In this document: one piece after another, positions 9,822 through 21,056 of the stretch
Numbering within the stretch: position 1 is the first letter of the stretch
Layout of the letters: every line of letters begins with the position of its first letter
Assembly (NCBI RefSeq): GCF_030063305.1
Contig: NZ_JASISV010000001.1
Span: 558,001-622,000, forward strand
Length of the DNA: 64,000 bases
Source: Salinibacterium sp. G-O1
Lineage (GTDB): Bacteria > Actinomycetota > Actinomycetes > Actinomycetales > Microbacteriaceae
Reading direction: 5' to 3'
Position numbers and translations under genes: made by a program
Notes under the pieces: model-generated
What the model was told of the DNA's origin: nothing
Database searches by the model: none
What the model saw: only the letters and a program-made list of their open reading frames with translations

Positions 9822-11354
9822 ATGGATACCGTCACCGTCGGCATCGGGCCGCTCACTGCCGACGAGGTCATCGCCGTCGCTCGCCACAACGCCCGCGTGG
9901 GGGTGTCGTCACTGTCGGTCGAGGCGATGGCCCAGTCGCGTGCCGTGATCGACGCTCTCAGCGACGATGAGGCTCCGCACTACGGCATCTCGACGGGTTT
10001 CGGGGCGCTCGCGACCAAACACATTCCGGTTCAGCAGCGACTGCAGTTGCAGCGCTCACTCGTGCGCAGCCACGCGGCGAGCTCAGGACCCGAGGTCGAG
10101 CGCGAGGTCGCGCGCGGCACCATGCTGCTGCGGCTCTCGACCCTCGCCACCGGGCGCACCGGATCCCGCCCGGTGATCGCCGAGACCTACGCCGCCCTGC
10201 TCAACGCCGGCATCACCCCCATCATCGGCGAGTACGGCAGCCTGGGCTGCTCGGGCGACCTCGCACCCCTCGCGCACTGCGCCCTGGCGATCATGGGCGA
10301 GGGCGAGGTGACGGTGGGAGACCGGCGTCTCGCGGCATCCGACGCTCTCGCCGCCGCCGGCATCGAGCCGGTCGTACTGCGCGAGAAGGAGGGCCTCGCG
10401 CTGATCAATGGAACCGACGGGATGCTCGGAATGCTGTGCCTCGCCATCGGTGACCTCGCCGATCTGCTCGACACGGCCGACCTTGCCGCAGCGATGAGCG
10501 TCGAAGGGCTGGCGGGCACCGACCGGGTGTTCGCAGAGGATCTGCAGGCGCTTCGGCCGCATCCGGGTCAGGCCGAGTCTGCCGCGAACATGCGTGCCGT
10601 CCTTGAGGGCTCCGGAGTGATCGCCGCCCACCGCAGCGGCGGCTTCACCAGGGTGCAGGATGCCTACTCGTTGCGCTGTGCCCCACAGGTGCACGGCGCA
10701 GCCAGAGACACCCTCGCCCACGCCCGACTGGTCGCCGGCCGCGAACTCGCGAGCGCCATCGACAACCCAGTCGTGCTGCGCGACGGTCGGGTCGAATCGA
10801 ACGGCAACTTCCACGGCGCACCGGTCGGATATGTGCTCGACTTCCTGGCCATCGTCGTCGCCGACGTCGCGAGCATGAGCGAGCGACGCACCGACCGCTT
10901 CCTCGACAAGACTCGCAACGGCGGGCTCAACCCGTTCCTCGCCCACGATCCGGGCGTCGACTCCGGCCACATGATCGCCCAGTACACCCAGGCCGGGATC
11001 GTGAGCGAGCTCAAGAGACTCGCGGCTCCCGCCTCGGTCGACTCCATTCCGACGAGCGCGATGCAGGAAGACCACGTCTCGATGGGGTGGAGCGCTGCAC
11101 GCAAGCTGCGGCGCAGCCTCGACGGGCTGACGAGGGTGCTGGCGATCGAACTCATGACCTCGACCCGCGGCATCCAGATGCGGGGCGAGACACCAGCCCC
11201 GATGTCGGCCGCGGTCATCGAACGGCTGCGACGGGTTGTGCCCGGCCCCGGGCCTGACCGCTACCTCGCGCCAGACATTGCCGAAGCCGTTGCCCTCGTG
11301 GCGAACGGAGAACTGCTCCGCGCCAGCGGACTGAAGGAACGGACACCCAGATGA
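9822..11354 (+). CDS. hutH: Histidine ammonia-lyase
   Basis: A 510-residue enzyme that deaminates L-histidine to trans-urocanate, the first step of histidine use. The cofactor-forming tripeptide is Cys143-Ser144-Gly145 within [14 protein letters not shown]; many homologues have Ala-Ser-Gly, but Cys at this position occurs in actinobacterial enzymes. HYGISTGFG (about 53-61) holds the catalytic tyrosine. There is no clear Shine-Dalgarno sequence before the ATG. The gene heads an overlapping four-gene operon (ATGA to hutU) and is divergent from the IclR regulator. Confidence 0.96.
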   Translation: MDTVTVGIGPLTADEVIAVARHNARVGVSSLSVEAMAQSRAVIDALSDDEAPHYGISTGFGALATKHIPVQQRLQLQRSLVRSHAASSGPEVEREVARGTMLLRLSTLATGRTGSRPVIAETYAALLNAGITPIIGEYGSLGCSGDLAPLAHCALAIMGEGEVTVGDRRLAASDALAAAGIEPVVLREKEGLALINGTDGMLGMLCLAIGDLADLLDTADLAAAMSVEGLAGTDRVFAEDLQALRPHPGQAESAANMRAVLEGSGVIAAHRSGGFTRVQDAYSLRCAPQVHGAARDTLAHARLVAGRELASAIDNPVVLRDGRVESNGNFHGAPVGYVLDFLAIVVADVASMSERRTDRFLDKTRNGGLNPFLAHDPGVDSGHMIAQYTQAGIVSELKRLAAPASVDSIPTSAMQEDHVSMGWSAARKLRRSLDGLTRVLAIELMTSTRGIQMRGETPAPMSAAVIERLRRVVPGPGPDRYLAPDIAEAVALVANGELLRASGLKERTPR

Positions 11355-12985
11355 TCACCGCACACCGTGGTTCGACCCTGCACACCCTCGGTTGGCCGCA
11401 GGAGGCGGCGCTGCGCATGCTCCAGAACAACCTGGACCCGGAGGTCGCCGAACACCCGGAAGACCTCGTTGTGTATGGCGGCACGGGCAAGGCCGCTCGC
11501 GACTGGCCGAGCTTCCATGCGATCGTGCGCACCCTCGAAACGCTGCGTGGCGACGAGACCCTGCTCGTGCAGTCCGGCAAGCCGGTGGGAGTGATGCAGA
11601 CCCACGAGTGGGCTCCTCGGGTGCTGCTGGCCAACTCCAACCTCGTCGGCGACTGGGCGAACTGGGACGAGTTCCGCCGCCTCGAGCAGCTGGGTCTGAC
11701 GATGTACGGCCAGATGACGGCCGGCTCCTGGATCTACATCGGCACCCAGGGAATCCTGCAGGGAACCTACGAGACCTTCTCGGCGGTGGCCGCCAAAAGG
11801 TTCAGCGGCACCTTGGCCGGCACCATCACCCTGACCGCCGGCCTCGGCGGCATGGGCGGCGCTCAGCCCCTCGCTGTCACCATGAACGACGGCGTCGCGA
11901 TCTGCATCGATGTCGACCCCAGCCGAATCTCCCGCAGGATCGAGCACGGCTACCTCGATGTGTCTGCGAACTCCCTCGACCACGCCCTTGAGCTCGCCTA
12001 CGCGGCGAGGGATGCCAGGAAGCCACTGTCGATCGGAGTGCTCGGCAATGCGGCATCCGTCGTTCCGGAGCTTCTCGCGATGGGTGCCGAGATCGACATC
12101 GTGACCGACCAGACCAGCGCGCACGACCCGCTCGCCTACCTGCCCCTCGGCGTCGACTTCGACGACTGGGCCACCGCGAAGCTCGATGCCGGATTCGCGC
12201 AGCGCGCCCGCGAATCGATGGCCGTGCACGTCGAGGCGATGGTCGGCTTCCAGAGAGCCGGAGCCGAGGTGTTCGACTACGGCAACAACATCCGCACCGA
12301 GGCGAAGGCGGCAGGCTACGCCGAGGCGTTCGCCTTTCCCGGGTTCGTGCCGGCATACATCCGCCCGCTCTTCGCCGAGGGCAAGGGACCGTTCCGCTGG
12401 GCAGCGCTCAGCGGAGACCCGCGCGACATCGCCAAGACGGACAAGGCCGTGCTCGAGCTGTTCCCCGAGAACGAGTCGCTCGCGCGCTGGATTCGCCTCG
12501 CGAAAGAGCGGGTGCATTTCCAGGGACTGCCGGCGCGCATCTGCTGGCTCGGCTACGGGGAGCGGGATGTGGCCGGGCTCAGGTTCAACGACATGGTCGC
12601 CTCCGGCGAGCTTGCTGCACCGCTCGTGATCGGCCGCGACCACCTCGACTCCGGGTCGGTCGCGAGCCCGTACCGCGAGACCGAGGCGATGAAAGACGGA
12701 TCTGACGCGATCGCGGACTGGCCGCTGCTCAACGCTCTGGTCAACACCGCATCGGGGGCGACCTGGGTGTCGATCCATCACGGTGGAGGTGTCGGCATCG
12801 GGCGCTCGATCCATGCGGGCCAGGTGACGGTTGCCGACGGCACAGCGCTCGCCGGCGAAAAGATCGCGCGAGTCTTGAGCAACGATCCCGGCATGGGCGT
12901 CATCCGGCACGTCGACGCTGGCTACGATGAGGCCATCGACACCGCGGCTCGACTCGGGGTGCGCGTTCCCATGCAGGAGGGCTGA
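11351..12985 (+). CDS. hutU: Urocanate hydratase
   Basis: The 544-residue NAD-dependent enzyme converts urocanate to 4-imidazolone-5-propionate. The protein has the near-invariant N-terminal region around [21 protein letters not shown] (about 22-42), a central Gly-rich NAD-binding part with [12 protein letters not shown], and the C-terminal [11 protein letters not shown] motif. The length is normal for the family. It overlaps hutH by four bases upstream and the next gene by one base (TGATG), so it is part of one translationally coupled operon. Confidence 0.96.
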   Translation: MITAHRGSTLHTLGWPQEAALRMLQNNLDPEVAEHPEDLVVYGGTGKAARDWPSFHAIVRTLETLRGDETLLVQSGKPVGVMQTHEWAPRVLLANSNLVGDWANWDEFRRLEQLGLTMYGQMTAGSWIYIGTQGILQGTYETFSAVAAKRFSGTLAGTITLTAGLGGMGGAQPLAVTMNDGVAICIDVDPSRISRRIEHGYLDVSANSLDHALELAYAARDARKPLSIGVLGNAASVVPELLAMGAEIDIVTDQTSAHDPLAYLPLGVDFDDWATAKLDAGFAQRARESMAVHVEAMVGFQRAGAEVFDYGNNIRTEAKAAGYAEAFAFPGFVPAYIRPLFAEGKGPFRWAALSGDPRDIAKTDKAVLELFPENESLARWIRLAKERVHFQGLPARICWLGYGERDVAGLRFNDMVASGELAAPLVIGRDHLDSGSVASPYRETEAMKDGSDAIADWPLLNALVNTASGATWVSIHHGGGVGIGRSIHAGQVTVADGTALAGEKIARVLSNDPGMGVIRHVDAGYDEAIDTAARLGVRVPMQEG

Positions 12986-13815
12986 TGCTGGCGCACGATC
13001 CGCTCTGGCCCCGCGCGGGCGACTGGCCGGTGCCGACAGGACGATCCGACGCCACGATCGTCGGCATCCCGACGCACTCGACATCGCTGTCGCCGACGCA
13101 GTCGCACCTTACTCCGGCGGCAGTCCGGGAGGCCCTGCGGCGCTTCAGCCTGCAAAGCTCGCTCGTCATCACCGACGCCGGCGACGCGACCGAGCCTGAC
13201 ACGGTGGATGCCACAGCCTTCGTCGCGGCGATCGACGCTGGTCTCGTGATCGCGCTCGGCGGCGACAACAGTGCGACGGTGCCGGTCGCTCGCGGCCGCA
13301 ACGCGCACGGGCTCGTCACAGTTGACGCCCACCACGACCTGCGCGACGGCGTGAGCAACGGATCGCCGGTGCGACAGCTGGTCGAGGCGGGCCTGTCCGG
13401 CACTCGCGTCGTACAGATCGGGATCGAACCCTTCGCCAACTCGCGCCACTACGCCGACCGCGCCGCCGATCTCGGCATCACGGTCATCACCCGGGACGTG
13501 CTGCGCCACCGCCCGATGGACGACATCATGGCCGAGGCGATCGAGATTGCGGCGGCCGGCGGGGGAGCCGTGCACGTAGACCTCGATGTCGACGCCTGCG
13601 ACCGCGCGGTGGCGCCCGGCTGTCCCGCGTCGGTGCCGGGCGGCCTCGCGGCGATCGACCTGCGCGTCGCGGCGAGGGTGGCCGGTGGGCATGCCGCCGT
13701 GGCATCCATCGACCTCGTCGAAGTGGATGCCGCGGCCGACGCCCCGGACGGACGCACCGTTCGACTCGTCGCCCTGTGCGTGCTCGAGGCGCTCGCCGCA
13801 CTGGAGACCCGATGA
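12985..13815 (+). CDS. hutG: Formimidoylglutamase-type ureohydrolase
   Basis: A 276-residue member of the arginase/agmatinase/formimidoylglutamase family; between hutU and hutI it should release glutamate and formamide from N-formimidoyl-L-glutamate. The metal-binding DAHHDLRDG (Asp114, His116, Asp118) and DLDVDACD (Asp201, Asp203) motifs are intact. The first motif, normally GGDHS, is GGDNS here, so the usual His ligand to manganese is Asn95. The start overlaps the hutU stop and the end overlaps hutI by four bases. The activity is assigned from operon position. Confidence 0.82.
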   Translation: MLAHDPLWPRAGDWPVPTGRSDATIVGIPTHSTSLSPTQSHLTPAAVREALRRFSLQSSLVITDAGDATEPDTVDATAFVAAIDAGLVIALGGDNSATVPVARGRNAHGLVTVDAHHDLRDGVSNGSPVRQLVEAGLSGTRVVQIGIEPFANSRHYADRAADLGITVITRDVLRHRPMDDIMAEAIEIAAAGGGAVHVDLDVDACDRAVAPGCPASVPGGLAAIDLRVAARVAGGHAAVASIDLVEVDAAADAPDGRTVRLVALCVLEALAALETR

Positions 13816-14954
13816 CCACGACCCTGGTCGACTCGATCGGCCTGCTCGTCACCCACGACGACGAGAGGCCGCCGCGCGAGAACGCGGCCATCGTCATCGA
13901 GAACGGGGTGGTGGCCTGGGTCGGCGACGCATCCGAGGCGCCGGCCGCCGACGAGCGGATCGACGCGGACGGTGGATGCGTCATCCCCGGCTTTGTCGAC
14001 AGCCACAGCCACCCCGTGTTCGCCGGCGACCGTGCCGACGAGTTCGAGGCACGCATGGGCGGAACGCGCTACGAGGCAGGCGGAATCCAGCGCACGGTGA
14101 GGCTGACCAGGGAGGCCACCGACGAGCAGCTGCTCGCGAACGCGACCCGACTCGTCGCCGAGGCTCGCGCGCAGGGCACGACCACGATCGAGATCAAGAG
14201 CGGATACGGGCTCACCGTCGCGGACGAGGAGCGAAGCGTGCGCCTCGCGTCGACCCTCACCCCCGAGGTCACGTTCCTCGGTGGGCACGTCGTGCCGCAG
14301 GGCTCCGACCGCGACGAGTATGTGGCGCTGGTCACCGGCGAGATGCTGGATGCCTGTGCCCCACATGCGAAGTGGATCGACGTGTTCTGCGAGGCCGGCG
14401 CCTTCACGGTCGACGAGAGCCGTGCCATCCTGACCGCCGGAATCGCCCGCGGCCTTGGCGCCCGAGTTCATGCCGGGCAGCTCGCCGAAGCCGGCGGGGT
14501 AGCCCTGGCGGTCGAGCTGGGGGCGGCGAGCGTCGACCACTGCACCTTCCTGTCTCGGGAGGATGTGGATCTGCTGGCGGGCGGCGAGACCGTGGCAACC
14601 CTGCTGCCCGGCGTCGAGTTCTCGACCAGGCAGCCATATCCGGATGCCCGCCGCCTGATCGACGCGGGCGTACCGATCGCGATCTCCACCGACTGCAACC
14701 CCGGCTCGAGCTACACGACCTCGATGGCGCTGTGCATCGCGCTCGCGGTGCGGGAGATGGGGATGACACCCCTCGAGGCGCTCACCGCGGCGACCGCCGG
14801 GGGCGCTGCAGCCCTGCGCCGAACCGACGTCGGCCACCTGAGAGTTGGCGCAAAAGCCGACCTCGTGGTGCTGGCGGCACCCACCTACGTGCACCTCGCC
14901 TACCGCCCGGGAGTGCCCCTGGTTCGGCGGGTACTGGCTGCCGACCTCGTCTGA
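13812..14954 (+). CDS. hutI: Imidazolonepropionase
   Basis: A 380-residue amidohydrolase that opens 4-imidazolone-5-propionate to N-formimidoyl-L-glutamate. The metal site starts with [13 protein letters not shown] (about 69-81) and continues with the GGHVVPQG and VHAGQL histidines and the STDCNPGSS aspartate. The start at 13812 overlaps the stop of the ureohydrolase gene (ATGA); an upstream in-frame codon at 13776 would lie inside that gene and is rejected. It is last in the hut operon. No strong hairpin follows; the S10 promoter begins 34 bases later. Confidence 0.95.
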   Translation: MTTTLVDSIGLLVTHDDERPPRENAAIVIENGVVAWVGDASEAPAADERIDADGGCVIPGFVDSHSHPVFAGDRADEFEARMGGTRYEAGGIQRTVRLTREATDEQLLANATRLVAEARAQGTTTIEIKSGYGLTVADEERSVRLASTLTPEVTFLGGHVVPQGSDRDEYVALVTGEMLDACAPHAKWIDVFCEAGAFTVDESRAILTAGIARGLGARVHAGQLAEAGGVALAVELGAASVDHCTFLSREDVDLLAGGETVATLLPGVEFSTRQPYPDARRLIDAGVPIAISTDCNPGSSYTTSMALCIALAVREMGMTPLEALTAATAGGAAALRRTDVGHLRVGAKADLVVLAAPTYVHLAYRPGVPLVRRVLAADLV

Positions 14955-14987
14955 CGCCTCCCGGGGCGCAAATCCGACACGCCCGGG

Positions 14988-15016
14988 TTGCAGCAATGGC
15001 AAACCTGTGACAAACT
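14988..15016 (+). promoter_or_regulatory. Promoter of the S10 operon
   Basis: TTGCAG (14988-14993) and CAAACT (15011-15016) are spaced by 17 bases. The predicted start near 15023 gives a leader of about 270 bases before rpsJ. I see no open frame and no single dominant hairpin in 15023-15291; the long leader could hold L4-type autoregulation, but no motif is recognisable. Confidence 0.6.
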
Positions 15017-15291
15017 CTTCTAGTTCAACACTTCCCGCTTACGTAGCGCGGAATCACTTCCAGGCAGTGCATAGTCCAGGTCCTAAGGATCGAGTGGCTA
15101 GGCCGCGGGAAGCAGAACCAGGTTCAACAACTCCCCGTGTATCTCGGATCAACTCCTTGCTGCGCGGCCGGAGTCACAACAAGCAAGCAATTGACAGATA
15201 AACAGTGGTGCGAAAGCAGAAGTGCTGAGCATATGGGGCCGAAAGGCGCCGCGCTGCAGTCCTGAGAAGTACTAAAGGAAGAGAGTCACCC

Positions 15292-15600
15292 ATGGCGGGA
15301 CAGAAGATCCGCATTCGACTGAAGTCGTATGACCACGAGGTCATTGACTCGTCGGCACGCAAGATCGTCGACACGGTAACCCGCGCGGGTGCCACGGTAG
15401 TTGGCCCAGTGCCGCTGCCTACCGAGAAGAACGTGATCGCCGTGATCCGCTCCCCTCACAAGTACAAAGACAGCCGCGAGCACTTCGAGAAGCGCACCCA
15501 CAAGCGACTCATCGACATCATCGACCCGACTCCCAAGGCAGTGGATTCGCTTATGCGACTCGACCTCCCCGCCGACGTCAACATCGAGATCAAGCTCTAG
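15292..15600 (+). CDS. rpsJ: 30S ribosomal protein S10 (NusE)
   Basis: A 102-residue S10, first gene of the S10 operon. It has the normal [14 protein letters not shown] start, the VGPVPLPT loop (about 38-45) and the [15 protein letters not shown] segment (about 54-68). S10 is part of the 30S head and, as NusE, links ribosomes and antitermination complexes to RNA polymerase. GGAAGAG precedes the start by a suitable distance. Confidence 0.98.
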   Translation: MAGQKIRIRLKSYDHEVIDSSARKIVDTVTRAGATVVGPVPLPTEKNVIAVIRSPHKYKDSREHFEKRTHKRLIDIIDPTPKAVDSLMRLDLPADVNIEIKL

Positions 15601-15637
15601 CTCGCGCTACAGCTACTGAGTCGAATAGGAAACCTCC

Positions 15638-16288
15638 ATGACTAACACCAAGACGATCAAGGGATTGCTGGGCAAGAAGCTCGGCATGACCCAGGTCTGG
15701 GATGCGAACAACAAGCTCGTACCCGTGACCGTTGTCGAGATCACCCCCAACGTCGTGACGCAGCTGCGCACGCCGGAGATCGACGGCTACAGTGCCGTGC
15801 AGATCGCATACGGGCAGATCGACCCCCGCAAGGTCACCAAGCCCCTCACGGGCCACTTTGACGCTGCAGGCGTCACCCCCCGCCGCCACCTCACCGAGCT
15901 GCGCACCGATGACACGAGCGAGTACTCGCTCGGCCAGGAACTGACCGTCGACATGTTCGAGGTTGGCAAGAAGGTCGACGTCATGGGCACCAGCAAGGGC
16001 AAGGGATTCGCCGGTGTGATGAAGCGTCACAACTTCAAGGGTGTCTCCTCCAGCCACGGTTCGCACCGTAACCACCGCAAGCCCGGATCCATCGGTGCTT
16101 CCTCGACCCCGAGCCGTGTCTTCAAGGGCATGCGCATGGCTGGTCGTATGGGCGGTGACCGCGTTACCGTCCTCAACCTGATCGTCCACTCGGTCGACCT
16201 CGAGAAGGGCATCCTGCTCGTCAAGGGCGCCGTTCCCGGTGCCCGTGGTCGCATCGTCTTCGTCCGCAACGCAGTGAAGGGGGCATAG
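15638..16288 (+). CDS. rplC: 50S ribosomal protein L3
   Basis: The 216-residue L3 has the [16 protein letters not shown]-terminus and the long internal loop with [14 protein letters not shown] (about 128-141) and the [12 protein letters not shown] segment that reaches toward the peptidyl transferase centre. L3 is an early 23S rRNA-binding assembly protein. It lies in the S10 operon between rpsJ (37-base gap) and rplD (5-base gap). Confidence 0.98.
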   Translation: MTNTKTIKGLLGKKLGMTQVWDANNKLVPVTVVEITPNVVTQLRTPEIDGYSAVQIAYGQIDPRKVTKPLTGHFDAAGVTPRRHLTELRTDDTSEYSLGQELTVDMFEVGKKVDVMGTSKGKGFAGVMKRHNFKGVSSSHGSHRNHRKPGSIGASSTPSRVFKGMRMAGRMGGDRVTVLNLIVHSVDLEKGILLVKGAVPGARGRIVFVRNAVKGA

Positions 16289-16293
16289 TCGTA

Positions 16294-16950
16294 ATGGCTA
16301 CCTCAATCGACGTCATTGATGCTAAGGGCAAGAAGGTCGACTCGCTCGACCTTCCCGCCGAGGTCTTCGACGTGCAGACCAACGTCCCGCTCATCCACCA
16401 GGTCGTCGTCGCCCAGCGCGCCGCGGCTCGCCAGGGAACGCACAACACGCTGCGTCGCGGCGAGGTGTCAGGAGCCGGCCGCAAGCCGTTCAAGCAGAAG
16501 GGAACCGGTCGCGCTCGTCAGGGCTCGATCCGTGCTCCTCAGATGCGTGGTGGTGGCATTGTGCACGGTCCGCACCCGCGCGACTACTCACAGCGCACCC
16601 CCAAGAAGATGATTGCTGCTGCTCTTCGCGGTGCACTCTCGGACCGCGCTCGCGGTGACCGTCTTCACGTCATTGACTCCCTCTCGGTCGGCAACCTGCC
16701 GTCGACGAAGGCAATGGCCGCTCTGCTGCTCGACATCGCGCCCTCGAAGAACGTGCTTATCGTTCTGCAGCGCGACGACGAGACCAGCTACAAGAGCGTC
16801 CGCAACCTGCAGGCCGTTCACGTACTGCCATTCGACCAGTTGAACGCCTACGACGTGCTCATCAGTGACGACATCGTCTTCACCAAGGGTGCTTTCGAAG
16901 AGTTCGTAGCCTGGAACACCAAGGCGACCAAGGAAGAGGTCAGCGCATGA
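16294..16950 (+). CDS. rplD: 50S ribosomal protein L4
   Basis: A 218-residue L4. Its internal loop ([22 protein letters not shown], split here as [11 protein letters not shown] at about 68-78 and [11 protein letters not shown] at 79-89) extends into the exit tunnel, where macrolide-resistance changes occur; it looks wild type. In enterobacteria L4 represses the S10 operon and binds RNase E; whether it does so here is unknown. The stop overlaps rplW (ATGA). Confidence 0.98.
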   Translation: MATSIDVIDAKGKKVDSLDLPAEVFDVQTNVPLIHQVVVAQRAAARQGTHNTLRRGEVSGAGRKPFKQKGTGRARQGSIRAPQMRGGGIVHGPHPRDYSQRTPKKMIAAALRGALSDRARGDRLHVIDSLSVGNLPSTKAMAALLLDIAPSKNVLIVLQRDDETSYKSVRNLQAVHVLPFDQLNAYDVLISDDIVFTKGAFEEFVAWNTKATKEEVSA

Positions 16951-17249
16951 CCACCGTCACGTTCAAAGACCCGCGCGACATCATCATCGCGCCCGTCGTC
17001 TCCGAGAAGAGCTACAGCCTGATCGATGACGGCAAGTACACCTTCGAGGTCGACCCCCGCGCCAACAAGACCGAGATCAAGCTCGCGATCGAGAAGATCT
17101 TCTCGGTCAAGGTCGGATCGGTCAACACGCTGAACCGCACGGGCAAGACCCGTCGCACCAAGTTCGGCATCGGAAAGCGCAAAGACACGAAGCGTGCGAT
17201 CGTCACGCTCAAGTCCGGTTCCATCGACATCTTCACGGCTGTCGGCTAG
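16947..17249 (+). CDS. rplW: 50S ribosomal protein L23
   Basis: A 100-residue L23 with [15 protein letters not shown] near the N-terminus and the tunnel loop [19 protein letters not shown] (about 61-79). L23 sits at the tunnel exit and is the docking site for trigger factor and SRP. It overlaps rplD by four bases and is separated from rplB by 19 bases with an AGGAG site. Confidence 0.98.
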   Translation: MTTVTFKDPRDIIIAPVVSEKSYSLIDDGKYTFEVDPRANKTEIKLAIEKIFSVKVGSVNTLNRTGKTRRTKFGIGKRKDTKRAIVTLKSGSIDIFTAVG

Positions 17250-17268
17250 GGACTGAGGAGAAATAACA

Positions 17269-18108
17269 ATGGCTATTCGCAAGTACAAGCCCACGACTCC
17301 AGGTCGTCGCGGTTCCTCGGTAGCAGACTTTGCCGAGATCACCCGCTCGACCCCGGAGAAGTCGCTACTCCGTCCACTGCCCAAGACCGGTGGTCGTAAC
17401 AACGCAGGTCGTATCACGACCCGCCACATCGGTGGTGGCCACAAGCGCCAGTACCGTGTGATCGACTTCAAGCGCAACGACAAAGACGGCGTCAACGCCC
17501 GCGTTGCCGAGATCGAGTACGACCCCAACCGCACGGCACGCATCGCGCTGCTGCACTACTTCGATGGTTCAAAGCGATACATCATCGCCCCGAACAAGCT
17601 CAACCAGGGCGACATCGTAGAGTCGGGCGCTTCCGCTGACATCAAGCCGGGTAACAACCTTCCTTTGAAGAACATCCCGGTCGGTACCGTCATCCACATG
17701 ATCGAGCTGCGTCCGGGTGGTGGCGCCAAGATGGCCCGCTCCGCCGGTGCATCGGTTCGACTCGTCGCCAAGGATGGCCCCTTCGCCCAGCTGCGTCTGC
17801 CGTCCGGTGAAATCCGCAACGTCGACATCCGCTGCCGCGCCACCATCGGCGAGGTCGGAAACGCTGAGCAGTCCAACATCAACTGGGGTAAGGCTGGCCG
17901 CATGCGCTGGAAGGGCGTTCGCCCGACCGTCCGTGGTGTCGCCATGAACCCCGTCGACCACCCTCACGGTGGTGGTGAGGGTAAGACGTCCGGTGGACGC
18001 CACCCCGTCACCCCCTGGGGTCAGAAGGAAGGCCGTACGCGTAAGCGCAACCTTCCGAGTGACAAGCTCATCGTCCGCCGCCGCAATGTCGGCAAGAAGC
18101 GCAAGTAG
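17269..18108 (+). CDS. rplB: 50S ribosomal protein L2
   Basis: The 279-residue L2 contains the conserved [15 protein letters not shown] region (about 51-65) and the C-terminal [20 protein letters not shown] segment (about 226-245), which carries the histidine required for full peptidyl transferase activity. L2 bridges the subunits through 23S rRNA. It is in the middle of the S10 operon with short gaps on both sides. Confidence 0.98.
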   Translation: MAIRKYKPTTPGRRGSSVADFAEITRSTPEKSLLRPLPKTGGRNNAGRITTRHIGGGHKRQYRVIDFKRNDKDGVNARVAEIEYDPNRTARIALLHYFDGSKRYIIAPNKLNQGDIVESGASADIKPGNNLPLKNIPVGTVIHMIELRPGGGAKMARSAGASVRLVAKDGPFAQLRLPSGEIRNVDIRCRATIGEVGNAEQSNINWGKAGRMRWKGVRPTVRGVAMNPVDHPHGGGEGKTSGGRHPVTPWGQKEGRTRKRNLPSDKLIVRRRNVGKKRK

Positions 18109-18119
18109 GAGTCAAGAAG

Positions 18120-18401
18120 ATGCCACGCAGTCTGAAGAAGGGCCCCTTCGTCGACGACCACCTGCTGCAGAAGGTCGTCAAGGCGAATGAGGCCAGTAGC
18201 AAGAACGTGATCAAGACCTGGTCGCGCCGCTCGATGATCATCCCCGCAATGCTGGGTCACACCATCGCGGTGCACGACGGTCGCAAGCACATCCCGGTGT
18301 TCATCACCGAAACCATGGTGGGCCACAAGCTCGGAGAATTCTCCCCCACCCGTACCTTCCGTGGACACGTGAAGGATGACAAGAAGGGTCGTCGTCGCTA
18401 A
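18120..18401 (+). CDS. rpsS: 30S ribosomal protein S19
   Basis: A 93-residue S19 with [15 protein letters not shown] at the N-terminus and the [18 protein letters not shown] motif (about 63-80). With S13 it forms the head of the 30S subunit near the A-site finger. The stop overlaps the rplV start (TAATG). Confidence 0.98.
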   Translation: MPRSLKKGPFVDDHLLQKVVKANEASSKNVIKTWSRRSMIIPAMLGHTIAVHDGRKHIPVFITETMVGHKLGEFSPTRTFRGHVKDDKKGRRR

Positions 18402-18811
18402 TGGTTGAATCCATCGCTCGCGTGAAGCACATTCGCGTCACACCGACGAAGGCTCGTCGTGTTGTTAACCTCATCCGTGGAAAGCAGGCGGTCGAAGCTC
18501 TGGCCATCCTGAAGTTCGCACCCCAGGGTGCCAGCGAGCCCGTCTACAAGCTCGTCGCAGCGGCCATGGCCAACGCGAAGGTCAAGGCAGACGCCAGCAA
18601 CAGCTACCTGGACGAGCAGGACCTGTTCGTCTCGCAGGCTTTCGTTGACGAGGGAACGACCCTGAAGCGGTTCCAGCCGCGTGCTCAGGGCCGCGCCTTC
18701 CAGATCCTGAAGCGCACGAGCCACATCACGATCGTGCTCGCGACTCCGACTGAAGCCGACGTTGAGAAGGCGTCAGCCAAGACCACCGCCACGAAGGCAG
18801 GGAAGAAGTAA
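18401..18811 (+). CDS. rplV: 50S ribosomal protein L22, with C-terminal extension
   Basis: The core (about residues 1-112) is a standard L22, with [18 protein letters not shown] near the N-terminus and the tunnel-lining hairpin with [17 protein letters not shown] (about 92-108). The 136-residue length exceeds the usual 110 because of a Lys/Ala/Thr-rich tail ([20 protein letters not shown]). The start is ATG at 18401, and the stop overlaps the rpsC start. Confidence 0.97.
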   Translation: MVESIARVKHIRVTPTKARRVVNLIRGKQAVEALAILKFAPQGASEPVYKLVAAAMANAKVKADASNSYLDEQDLFVSQAFVDEGTTLKRFQPRAQGRAFQILKRTSHITIVLATPTEADVEKASAKTTATKAGKK

Positions 18812-19614
18812 TGGGACAGAAGGTAAACCCCTACGGTTTCCGTCTGGGAATCACCACCGACCACGTGTCGCGTTGGTTCTCTGACAGCACCAAGGCCGGC
18901 CAGCGTTACAGCGACTACGTCGCTGAGGACGTCAAGATCCGCAACCTGCTCAAGACCTCACTCGACCGTGCAGGCGTAGCCCGCATCGAGATCGAGCGCA
19001 CCCGTGACCGTGTCCGCGTTGACATTCACACGGCGCGCCCCGGTATCGTCATCGGTCGCCGTGGAGCAGAGGCAGAGCGTATTCGCTCCGACCTCGAGAA
19101 GCTCTCGGGCAAGCAGATCCAGCTCAACATCCTCGAGGTGAAGAACCCAGAGGCTGAAGCTCAGCTCGTTGCACAGGGAATCGCCGAGCAGCTCGCTGCT
19201 CGTGTCGCGTTCCGTCGTGCAATGCGTAAGGGCATGCAGGGCGCCCAGCGCGTCGGCTCGGTCAAGGGTGTTCGCATCCAGGTTTCCGGTCGACTCGGTG
19301 GCGCTGAGATGAGCCGTTCAGAGTTCTACCGTGAGGGCCGCGTTCCGCTGCACACCCTTCGCGCCAACATCGACTACGGCTTCTACGAAGCAAAGACGAC
19401 GTTCGGCCGCATCGGCGTGAAGGTCTGGATCTACAAGGGCGACCTCACGAACAAGGAGCTTGCTCGCGAGCAGGCCAACCAGAAGTCATCCCGTCCGGAG
19501 CGTCGTGACGACCGTGGCGGCGACCGCCGCGACAGCCGTCCGCCCCGTGGCGCAGGCGGTTCCACCGCAGCGCCCAAGGCTGACGCACCAGTTGCAGCAG
19601 GAGTTGAGGCGTAA
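18811..19614 (+). CDS. rpsC: 30S ribosomal protein S3, with C-terminal extension
   Basis: A 267-residue S3: the KH domain with [20 protein letters not shown] (about 88-107) and the C-terminal domain with [20 protein letters not shown] are intact. S3 lines the mRNA entry site and has helicase activity with S4 and S5. The last 45 or so residues are Arg/Asp/Gly- then Ala/Pro-rich ([19 protein letters not shown]), a low-complexity tail. It overlaps rplV by one base. Confidence 0.97.
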   Translation: MGQKVNPYGFRLGITTDHVSRWFSDSTKAGQRYSDYVAEDVKIRNLLKTSLDRAGVARIEIERTRDRVRVDIHTARPGIVIGRRGAEAERIRSDLEKLSGKQIQLNILEVKNPEAEAQLVAQGIAEQLAARVAFRRAMRKGMQGAQRVGSVKGVRIQVSGRLGGAEMSRSEFYREGRVPLHTLRANIDYGFYEAKTTFGRIGVKVWIYKGDLTNKELAREQANQKSSRPERRDDRGGDRRDSRPPRGAGGSTAAPKADAPVAAGVEA

Positions 19615-19616
19615 CC

Positions 19617-20036
19617 ATGTTGATTCCCCGCAAGGTAAAGCACCGCAAGCAGCACCACCCCGGCCGTAGCGGCCAGGCGACTGGTGGAACGGTTGTTTCG
19701 TTCGGCGAGTACGGCATCCAGGCACTCACGCCTGCGTATGTCACCAACCGCCAGATCGAGGCCGCTCGTATTGCGATGACCCGTCACATCAAGCGTGGTG
19801 GAAAGGTGTGGATCAACATCTACCCAGACCGCCCGCTCACCAAGAAGCCTGCCGAAACCCGCATGGGTTCCGGTAAGGGCTCGCCCGAGTGGTGGATCGC
19901 CAACGTCAAGCCAGGTCGCGTGCTCTTCGAGCTCGCCGGCGTGAGCGAAGAGGTTGCCCGCGAAGCACTCACTCGTGCCATTCACAAGCTGCCCCTGAAG
20001 GCACGCATCATCAAGCGCGAGGAGGGCGACGCATAA
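19617..20036 (+). CDS. rplP: 50S ribosomal protein L16
   Basis: A 139-residue L16 with the conserved [17 protein letters not shown] start, [11 protein letters not shown], and the [20 protein letters not shown] segment (about 82-101) that contacts A-site tRNA. The ATG at 19617 follows the rpsC stop closely (GAGTTGAGGC upstream), and its stop overlaps rpmC. Confidence 0.98.
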   Translation: MLIPRKVKHRKQHHPGRSGQATGGTVVSFGEYGIQALTPAYVTNRQIEAARIAMTRHIKRGGKVWINIYPDRPLTKKPAETRMGSGKGSPEWWIANVKPGRVLFELAGVSEEVAREALTRAIHKLPLKARIIKREEGDA

Positions 20037-20371
20037 TGGCGATCGGCACCAAGGAGCTCGCCCCAGTCGAGCTCGATACCTATGAAGACGAGCGACTCGT
20101 CGAAGAGCTGAAGAAGGCGAAGGAAGAACTTTTCAACCTTCGCTTCCAGGCCGCGACCGGCCAGCTCGAAAGCCACGGACGTATTCGCGCTGTCAAGCGC
20201 GACATCGCTCGCATCTACACGGTCATCCGTGAGCGCGAGCTGGGCATCCGGGCAACACCTGTTGCTGTCGAGGCTCCGGCCAAGGCAGAGAAGAAGACAA
20301 AGGCAACCAAGAAGACTGACGCAGCGGCAGAGCCCGCAGCTGAGGTCACCGACGCGACGAAGGAGGCGTAA
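20036..20371 (+). CDS. rpmC: 50S ribosomal protein L29, with long C-terminal extension
   Basis: I start at the ATG overlapping the rplP stop (TAATG at 20035-20039); the frame is open upstream, but that would overlap rplP. The 111-residue protein contains the L29 helical hairpin ([25 protein letters not shown], split at about 22-34 and 35-46). From residue 75 there is a Lys/Ala/Glu-rich tail of about 37 residues that standard L29 (60-70 residues) lacks. L29 sits at the tunnel exit next to L23. Confidence 0.96.
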   Translation: MAIGTKELAPVELDTYEDERLVEELKKAKEELFNLRFQAATGQLESHGRIRAVKRDIARIYTVIRERELGIRATPVAVEAPAKAEKKTKATKKTDAAAEPAAEVTDATKEA

Positions 20372-20373
20372 TC

Positions 20374-20685
20374 ATGGCTAAGGTCACAGCACCCGCAGAA
20401 GGTGCAACCCCAGCGGCTGAGACTGCTGAGCTCGCTCGCGGTTACCGCAAGAGCCGCCGCGGCTACGTACTGAGCAACAAGATGGACAAGACCATCGTTG
20501 TCGAGGTCGAAGACCGCGTAAAGCACCCCCTGTACGGCAAGGTCATCCGCCGCACATCCAAGGTCAAGGTTCACGACGAGGCCAATGAGGCCGGCGTCGG
20601 TGACCTCGTTCTCATCAGCGAGACCCGTCCGCTCAGCGCTACGAAGCGCTGGCGCCTGGTCGAGATCCTCGAAAAGGCCAAGTAA
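20374..20685 (+). CDS. rpsQ: 30S ribosomal protein S17
   Basis: The 103-residue protein carries the S17 OB-fold ([19 protein letters not shown], about 30-48, and [19 protein letters not shown], about 51-69) with an N-terminal Ala/Glu-rich addition of about 20 residues. S17 is a primary 16S rRNA-binding protein of the 30S body. The start is two bases after the rpmC stop and the stop overlaps rplN, so it is tightly coupled in the S10-spc transcript. Confidence 0.97.
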   Translation: MAKVTAPAEGATPAAETAELARGYRKSRRGYVLSNKMDKTIVVEVEDRVKHPLYGKVIRRTSKVKVHDEANEAGVGDLVLISETRPLSATKRWRLVEILEKAK

Positions 20686-21053
20686 TGCTTCAGCAGGAAT
20701 CCCGAGTTAAGGTCGCCGACAACACCGGCGCCAAGGAACTCCTCACGATTCGCGTTCTCGGTGGCTCCGGCCGTCGTTACGCGGGCCTCGGTGATGTCAT
20801 CGTCGCCACCGTCAAAGACGCGATCCCTGGCGGAAACGTCAAGAAGGGTGATGTCGTCAAGGCGGTCATCGTCCGCGTCATCAAGCAGACCCGTCGTTCC
20901 GACGGCTCATACATCAAGTTCGACGAGAACGCCGCCGTCATCCTGAAGGCAGACGGAGACCCCCGTGGAACCCGTATCTTCGGACCGGTTGGCCGCGAGC
21001 TTCGCGACAAGAAGTTCATGAAGATCATCTCGCTCGCACCGGAGGTGCTGTAA
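20685..21053 (+). CDS. rplN: 50S ribosomal protein L14
   Basis: A 122-residue L14 of exactly typical length, with [20 protein letters not shown] at the N-terminus and the [21 protein letters not shown] segment near the C-terminus (about 97-117). L14 forms bridge B8 with 16S rRNA and is the target of the silencing factor RsfS. It is the classical first gene of the spc operon, but here it directly follows rpsQ with no promoter gap. Confidence 0.98.
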   Translation: MLQQESRVKVADNTGAKELLTIRVLGGSGRRYAGLGDVIVATVKDAIPGGNVKKGDVVKAVIVRVIKQTRRSDGSYIKFDENAAVILKADGDPRGTRIFGPVGRELRDKKFMKIISLAPEVL

Positions 21054-21056
21054 CTC

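Noticed and set aside
11261-13084. Minus-strand open frame of 607 codons opposite hutU
   Set aside because: It is a shadow of the hut operon. Composition is biased and no domain can be seen.
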